Below the pieces are notes generated by a model. The model had not been told where the DNA came from, did not search any database, and saw only the letters and a list, made by a program, of their open reading frames with translations. Shown here one piece after another: positions 57,904 to 64,000 of a stretch of DNA of 64,000 nucleotides (positions within the stretch are counted from its first letter, which is position 1; every line of letters starts with the position of its first letter). The translations under genes were made by a program, and so were the position numbers. Source of the stretch: Strongylocentrotus purpuratus (Eukaryota; Echinodermata; Echinoidea; Camarodonta; Strongylocentrotidae); contig NW_022145532.1 of the NCBI RefSeq assembly GCF_000002235.5, positions 248,001 to 312,000 on the forward strand, given 5' to 3'.

Positions 57904-59364
57904 GCGACCTGAGTAGTAAAATCCGGTGAACTCGCCGCATTCCAGAGCTTGGCAACCCTAAACCCCACCCCCATACCGTCTGAATGATGGAAAGTGTGAC
58001 GAGATGGATGGCTGAGACTTGATTTCAAATAGCTTCTAGAACTCAGCTCAGGTAGAATATGAAACAACTAGGGCACAGAGACATAATTCAACTCTTGAAA
58101 AATAAGGTGTCGTATTCCTTCACGAGACCAATACTTTTGTTGTAAAGTTGTTACCCTGTCTCTTCCTGTTTAGACATTAACAATGTGCAAGGAATGCAAA
58201 GCATCTCGCCTACTTGTGAAAACGTGTCCGATTATGGAATTTAAAGAGAATTTGTATTGTTTATGTTTTGTTTGTTTGTTTTATATTTATTTCTAGATTT
58301 CAAAAATATGGCGTACAGCCTATTTTAAAGACAACTGTTCTTCCATGATAAGATGCTTAGAAGTGACCGTTCACAAATACAAACAGGCAATAAAACAACT
58401 AAATCCACTATTAGTAATCGGAATATAGCATGCACATTGAATAATTATTTTGTGAATCCGATTTACACGGCTTAGACTATTTTTATCCGAGTCTGCAGAC
58501 TTCTTAGAAAGAGGACACAATTTCCAAGATGGTATATTTTTTATTTGATCGGCAGTGGAATGTATATAACATTCATCTCTCCTCTCTACGTTTTCTTATT
58601 TCGCCTTTTCCTATTTCCCTAAGTTTGTTTGTATCTCATGTTTGTTCAGTGTATATTTCTTTATGTATTGGGGCCCATTAATCAAGCCTTGGCTTTTATA
58701 TAGGAGCACCCTGACCATTTACACTGTATCAATAATGTTTATACACGCATGATTTGTATACTGTTTTTTAAAAATATTTTAAATGGTTTAATAAAACGAA
58801 TTGAATTGAATTCTTTCTCGTTCCTTTGCATCTTTAAACATCATATCCTATCAGTATCAGGTTTAAATATTTCTCGATGACCAAATACTAGTTATTCGGG
58901 TAAACAGTTTACGTACAGACCGAGGACCAATATATTGTGACGGACACGGTTCGCCACCTTGGCTTGACACGGAATATTTTGTCAGGATGCCCCGTATCTG
59001 GCCAGGCGCTCTCCGTCCGTTTGGACAAAATATATGCCCGTAGCTTAATGGCTGGAGTTATTAACTGCTCACACGTATCTCAACAATCATTCGTCCATCG
59101 ACTACAATCGGTCACCTAAACGTCTCGTTCGCAGCATCAATCAATTGAGCATCCTTCGAACAATCAATTTCCCTTGTCAACACTTGTCACAGGTTCTCGT
59201 CCCTTGGTTTCACTGCTCCAAGAAATCAAACCAATCATGATGTGTAGGTTGAAAGTCTTTATTGCGATCCATTCAACAATCGGGTAAACTCAGTACAAGT
59301 ACAGTGCAAACTATGTGAGACTTAGCTTAGAGGCTTAGGCCAGGCCACCTATCAGGCCAACTAT

Positions 59365-59391
59365 CAGGCCAGCCTCGGTGAGGCTGGCCTG
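59365..59391. other. Perfect 12-bp-arm hairpin with adjacent CTATCAGGCCA repeats
   Basis: CAGGCCAGCCTC, a GGT loop and GAGGCTGGCCTG form a perfect stem-loop. Immediately left are two direct CTATCAGGCCA-type copies. There is no T-tract or gene context to call it a terminator or an ncRNA. Confidence 0.5.
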
Positions 59392-60259
59392 TATCGGATA
59401 CAGTGCAGTGGAAAGCCCTAGATGCACAACCCTGACCAACATAACAATTTCCCTGTACATAAACGTGTAAAAGAACAATTATGTCCTCGTTAGTAAAACA
59501 ACACTTCAACACAATATTTCTGCTAATCCCATAAAATCTTCACATATAATCTTCAGTATAACTCCTTATTCCTGATTAGATCACTACTATACAAGTAATA
59601 TCCCCAAAAGAAACATGATAATTGCACCAACATGATCAAAATATGTAATTTATGCTCATTTTCCTTCAGTTTGGTAATTGCTAAATCAACGATGCACCAT
59701 ATTGCTATAGCGCATGCTCGTACAACTTAACCTTCGTCCAATACTAAAACCCTGATTTGTTACAATATATCTCATTTATATATTACAAAATATCAGCTTT
59801 ATTTTAGCTCGTGTTATATGGGTTTTCGATATCTAAAGGATTTGAAAAAAAGTTTGTTCATGTCGACCGTAAATGTACAGACCTTGAGCTTCTGTATATC
59901 TACCTCAATGATGCATTATCGCAGAGTGGGAGCAGTCGGGACCACGACCTTTGACATTTTATCGGGGCGTTCCCCAAGTCGTTATCACTACGAGTGGTTT
60001 TGAATTCCTACATCGCAAGCGAGTCTGCTTGATAATTGGCACATCATGTATGTTTCTCGCCAGGTATGACGACATGTAATTGGTAACCAGGGGGAGGCAG
60101 ACATCCCCAGTGTGGAAATCATTTCAGCTCCTTCCAAAATACTGGTGGATAATATTGTTATGTTTTCATCGATTGAAACTGATAGTAGTATAGGCCTAAT
60201 GCAGTTTATTCCTCACTAATTTAAAAATACGTGTACATGTTCGAGTATGGCCTTGTTTG

Positions 60260-61042
60260 CAGTGGCGTAATGAGCAAAAACTTTTTTGGGGTCAGAACAA
60301 AATCCGCATCACCACCAAATAATGCAGTGGCGGCGCAGCGTCTTTCATAATAGGGGCGGGGGCAAAAAAAAGGGGGGGGGGGAGGTACCTACAAAGGGAA
60401 ACATTACAAAAACATACACCATTTTTAGACATCTGTATATACCCCTACATCGTCATGATTGTGATTACACTACCAGGGATTGATATAACTATTTGTTTCT
60501 TTCTTTATGTGGTACAAGATACTGCTTATTTAAGCAACATACTTTGCAGTTGGGTGTGATGGTCTGAATATTAATTTTCTAGCGAGCGAAGCGAGTGAGC
60601 AAAAATTTAAAGATTTGTGAGGTCTCAGTGAGAAAAATTACATACTATAAAGAAGAGAAAAACAAACCCTGATGAGTATTCAGCACAATCTAATGAAGAA
60701 AGAATGAAAAGTTCTAAGTAACATAATTATGCAAGCGAGCGTAGTAAGCGAGCTCTGGGAAATATTAAAGAAATGCATGTTATGGAGGAAGGAAACGTAG
60801 GCACTTATCATAAGGGGAAAAGACAGTTATTTTAAAAGAAAAGGGGCACTTGTTCAATCTAAATGGCATAGTGCCCCCCCCCCCCCCCCCCACTGGGAGT
60901 GCCGCCATAAGAAAAAAAACACGGAAAATCATATAATTACAGCAATATTTGTAAATCCCTGGTATCGAATTCGAAATAATCCAAGTTTTTGTTTTATTTG
61001 GGGGTCAACTGCCCCAATCCGTCCCCCATCAGTACGCCAGTG
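60260..61042. mobile_element. hAT-type non-autonomous element with 8-bp target duplication
   Basis: Termini CAGTGGCGTA and, in reverse complement, CACTGGCGTA are flanked by identical CTTGTTTG at 60,252-60,259 and 61,043-61,050. The 783-bp interior has G- and C-runs and the tandem-like words GCGAGCGAAGCGAGTGAGC and AGCGAGCGTAGTAAGCGAGC. hAT elements make 8-bp duplications and often begin CAGxGGCG. Confidence 0.8.
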
Positions 61043-61319
61043 CTTGTTTGAACGAAGTTTTGCAACTGAAGTTATGGATAGGTCCATTATTACTTTAAGT
61101 AAGAAAACTGCAGACCTTTGTCATACAAATACAAGAAGGAGTCCATTGCTGAAAAGCAAGACATTTTTATGACGGGAGCAAAATTGCTTGGGCCCTAGAC
61201 CGATCCACAACCGGATGTGAGTGTTTTTTGGAGGTAAAGTAATGAAAGAGAGCAAGAATAGAAACAGAGAATAATAAAAGGAAAGACAGAATGAGAAAAT
61301 GATGGAATGATTAAAAAAA

Positions 61320-62115
61320 AATTAACATAAGAGAAGGTGATGAAAGGAATAAACAAAAGATAGCATAATGAAAGATAGGAAGATAATTTTTTGGGATAAA
61401 AACAAAGAATTACATAAGAAAAGGTCATAGAAGGAAGAAACGAAAATAACATAGGAAAAGGTGCTATAAGGAAGAAACAGGTGATAACATAAGGAGAGGT
61501 AATAAAAAAAGGAAACAAAAGATAACATAAAAGAAGGTTATAGAAGGAGGAAACATAGAACACAAGAAAAGGTGATAGAAGGAAGAAACAAAGAATAACG
61601 TAAAAGAAGGATATAGAAGAAAGAAACAAGTGATAACATAAGGATAGGTTTATAGAAGGAAGAAACAAAGAATAACATAAGTAAAGGTTGTAGAAAGGAG
61701 ATAAAAAGAAGAAAAAAATGATAAAATGGTTACAACAAACAATAACATAAGAGATGATAGAAGGAAAAAAAGAAGAATTACATAAGGAAAGAAAGAAAAA
61801 GAAAATGGTAAGGAATAGATAATGGAAAGATAGCAGAGAAGATGATCCGGATGGAAAAAACAAAGAATAACATAAGAAAAACAGATAGAGAAAATGATAG
61901 AAGGAAAACAAAAAATAACATGAGGATTTAAAAAAAAAAAAAGATAGAATAATAAAACAAAGAATAACATAAAAAGTAAAAGAGGAAAAACAAAGACTAA
62001 CATAAGGAAAGACAGAAAAAGAAAATGATAGAATGATACAAAAATAAAAAATACAATAAGAGATGAAAGAAGGGAAATAAAAGAATAACATAAGAAAAGA
62101 TAAAAAGAGAGGGTC
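61320..62115 (-). repeat. Second, diverged array of the same satellite, opposite strand
   Basis: On the minus strand the units read CTTATGTTATTCTTTGTTTC and CCTTCTATCACCTTTTC, the words of the 17,190-18,172 array. Units are more diverged and interrupted. The 331- and 155-codon open frames here are artefacts of the T-rich strand. No TIRs matching the first element were found around it. Confidence 0.8.
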
Positions 62116-62533
62116 ACGATAAAATAGTAAAAATAAAAAATGAGAAGGGGAAATGAATACTAATTTGGTGATGGAAACAAAACAAAACAAGACTCATCTT
62201 GATTGCGCGCGAAAGTGACCCGTGCTATCATGGAATAACTTGTTTCATCAGGGCAAAAATTTCAACGAGTGTGAACATAAACAAACCGTACCTCTGGAGC
62301 GGTCCAGTGGATAGGTCTAGTGTATATCGGTCCAGCAAAGTGAGTGAGAATGGGGTCTTAGTCTTACATATTTTGTAGTATATCCCCCCCCCCCCCCATT
62401 TACCTAGAAATCATCCAGTCAGAGGTGATTCTTAAGGCCCAAAACATTTTCTATGCCTGTGTGTGCATTCCAAAAAATGTTTTTGCCTCTAGTCCTCATC
62501 TTATATAGCAGTTTCTATCGATAGGAACATTTC

Positions 62534-63477
62534 ACACTGTAAAAAAATAATAGTCGAAATAACTCAATAAAATTGAGGAAAAGAATTGCCTTATTTTTAT
62601 TAAGTAAATATTACCTACGGCATCTTAAGTAGAATTTACTTATTTTGCTGAATAAAGTTTTACTCAGTTAAATCGAGTTACATTAACGTAAATAATTTAA
62701 GTATTGTAATCATTTTAGATAATTAAAAAAAAGCTATGATAGGTTTACATATTGCACGATTTGGTACCCATCTAATCTAAGAAGTAACATCCACTAATCA
62801 TTCACCACTTCTATTTAAGATTAATCACTAACACTACTTCTATTTAAGATTTAACCGTATATATATATCTACCACCATCACAAACTATTACATACGCTTC
62901 AATTCGACACATATTGAAAGGCTCCAAATTTTATATATACTTGATCGTAGCATTAAAAGGAAAATTGGTTGACAATTTCCTGAAATATCAAGTTTTGATT
63001 TGTTTTGAACTGGGTAACAATTAAAAATTGTCTTGTCTTTGCTTAGCCATGTTAAATGAATTAGTAAATGTTTTAAAGTCCTTAAATTTTCATTCAACCA
63101 CAAAAAAGAATTGTTTTATTTAAAAAAGAGTTTAATTTGGTCTTAATGAATATTCATAAATTATGTAAATATTTCTATTACGCACTGCATCGGTCCTTAC
63201 TTTAAAAAGATAAGAATAATCAACATAAATTGTTTGAGTAATACGTATAATTTCTGATTTTGAGTTAAAATTACTAAATTAATACAAGCTGAAATTACTT
63301 AAAGTTCTTATGTATTTGATTTTATTTAAATATTCCCCGTATGTTCTACTAAATTGAAAGTTTGAGTTAGCAAGACTTAAATTTAGTGCGTAAGTGGCAA
63401 AACTAATGTTTTCAAGTAAATTCTACATGGAAAAAATACGTAAAAATTACCAATGAACAAATTCTTTTTTACAGTGT
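62534..63477. mobile_element. TIR element with ACACTGTAAAAAA ends (about 944 bp)
   Basis: The left end ACACTGTAAAAAAATAAT and right end in reverse complement ACACTGTAAAAAAGAATT are inverted. The interior is AT-rich with TTAAGTAAA/TACTTAA words and no open frame of note. No clear target duplication was seen. Confidence 0.55.
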
Positions 63478-63514
63478 AGAGATTCACCTCTCTGTCTCTC
63501 TCTCCCTTCTCCTC

Positions 63515-63518
<4 letters not shown>

Positions 63519-63557
<39 letters not shown>
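63519..63557 (+). repeat. (AC)n microsatellite
   Basis: About 36 bp of AC within a pyrimidine-rich region immediately right of the TIR element. Confidence 0.95.
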
Positions 63558-63558
<1 letters not shown>

Positions 63559-63589
63559 CCACCACACACTCTCTCTCTCACTCTCTGTT

Positions 63590-63875
63590 TACCTCTCCTC
63601 TCCCCCTCCCTATTCCCCCATCCACCAATCAATACCCATTATCCTTTCCCCTCTAGCTCCGGTATTAGACATCATCTCTCTCTCTCCTCCTCCCTACCCC
63701 TATCTCCCTCCTTACCCTTCTTTCCCATCCACCAATCAAAACCCCTCATCATTCCCCTCTACCCAACATCTCTCCTCTTTCGCTCTCTCTTTCTCTCCCT
63801 ACCATCTCTCCTCTCCTCCCTCACAGTCCCCAGTACCCATCAATACACCTCATCCTTTCCCACATGTCGAGACTA
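63590..63875 (+). repeat. Diverged tandem repeat of about 90-110 bp, C/T-rich
   Basis: Three diverged units share CCATCCACCAATCAA-like and ATCATTCCCCTCTA-like words (at about 63,620, 63,725 and 63,830). Confidence 0.6.
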
Positions 63876-64000
63876 TCCGGTATGTCCCGTCCGCCACACC
63901 TTCTCCCATTCCTAACAATCATCTACATTGCTTGGTTATTATGATTGCACAAGTATCTTGTGTACTCATCCACTAACACACACGACAAGCTGTAGGCCAA

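Larger units (their letters stand above)
54796..60251. other. Right-hand region without a supported gene (part 1)
   Basis: Trinucleotide and AC microsatellites, the X-box at 57,890 and the hairpin at 59,365. Around 58,660-58,800 a stretch ending AATAAAACGAATTGAATTGA resembles the 3' end of a retroposed element (GGGGCCCATTAATCAAGCC...TTGTATACTG). No exon chain could be built on either strand. Confidence 0.6.
61051..64000. other. Right-hand region without a supported gene (part 2)
   Basis: Second satellite array, a C15 run at 62,383-62,397, the ACACTGTAAAAAA TIR element and C/T-rich tandem repeats to the window end. Confidence 0.7.

Noticed and set aside
61195..62190. 331- and 155-codon minus-strand open frames
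   Set aside because: Translation of the second satellite array; no start context, domain or codon pattern of a gene.
1..64000. CRISPR array, operon or prokaryotic system
   Set aside because: Introns, SINEs, microsatellites and a dynein gene show that this is animal DNA; the tandem repeats lack spacer architecture.

Overview
This window is eukaryotic, almost certainly metazoan genomic DNA. It has short exons with GT/AG introns, large AT-rich introns, many short DNA-transposon relics, tRNA-derived SINEs and long pyrimidine or microsatellite tracts. The frequent 'acatgta/tacatgt' words, the repeat style and a dynein heavy chain resembling deuterostome proteins suggest a marine invertebrate, most plausibly a sea urchin or other echinoderm. 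The organism is an inference. No database search was possible, so family assignments rest on remembered family features.

Region 1 (about 1-26,505, minus strand) is the 5' part of an axonemal dynein heavy chain gene, best matched to DNAH3 (single-headed inner-arm dynein). I could chain 17 consecutive coding exons with compatible splice phases and no stop. They run from an ATG at 26,505 down to 141 and encode 1,051 residues of N-terminal tail. The linker and AAA+ motor must lie beyond the left edge. Residues of about 97-288 form a Ser/Pro/Arg-rich, probably disordered insert. The introns hold SINEs (four good copies plus one tail), three copies of a 'CAGTCAAACCTG' MITE, two 'GGGCCC' inverted-repeat MITEs and a 1.4-kb TIR-bounded element filled with a 91/51-bp satellite.

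Region 2 (26,506-32,674) lies between the two divergently transcribed genes. It contains a CTTT/CT pyrimidine tract, a CT microsatellite, a 3' TTAA-MITE fragment and a transposon-like element carrying a roughly 120-bp tandem array with C-runs.

Region 3 (32,675-50,544, plus strand) is a six-exon gene for a predicted 652-residue type I membrane protein. It has a signal peptide split across exons 1-2, a Thr/Ser/Pro mucin-like stalk with tandem repeats, a small folded membrane-proximal module (possibly SEA-like), one transmembrane helix and a 76-residue cytoplasmic tail ending in the class I PDZ-type motif T-H-L. I cannot name it, and it is the best candidate here for an undescribed gene. Its introns contain a 264-bp-arm fold-back element, a TTAA MITE, a Penelope-like inverted repeat and others. 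A long 3' UTR probably follows.

Region 4 (about 54,800-64,000) has no gene I can support. It contains a perfect RFX X-box, trinucleotide and AC microsatellites, a hAT-type non-autonomous element with an 8-bp target duplication, a second array of the Region 1 satellite in opposite orientation, and a TIR element at 62,534-63,477.

The two genes do not obviously cooperate. DNAH3 acts in motile cilia, and the membrane protein could be an apical surface mucin, but that link is speculative.
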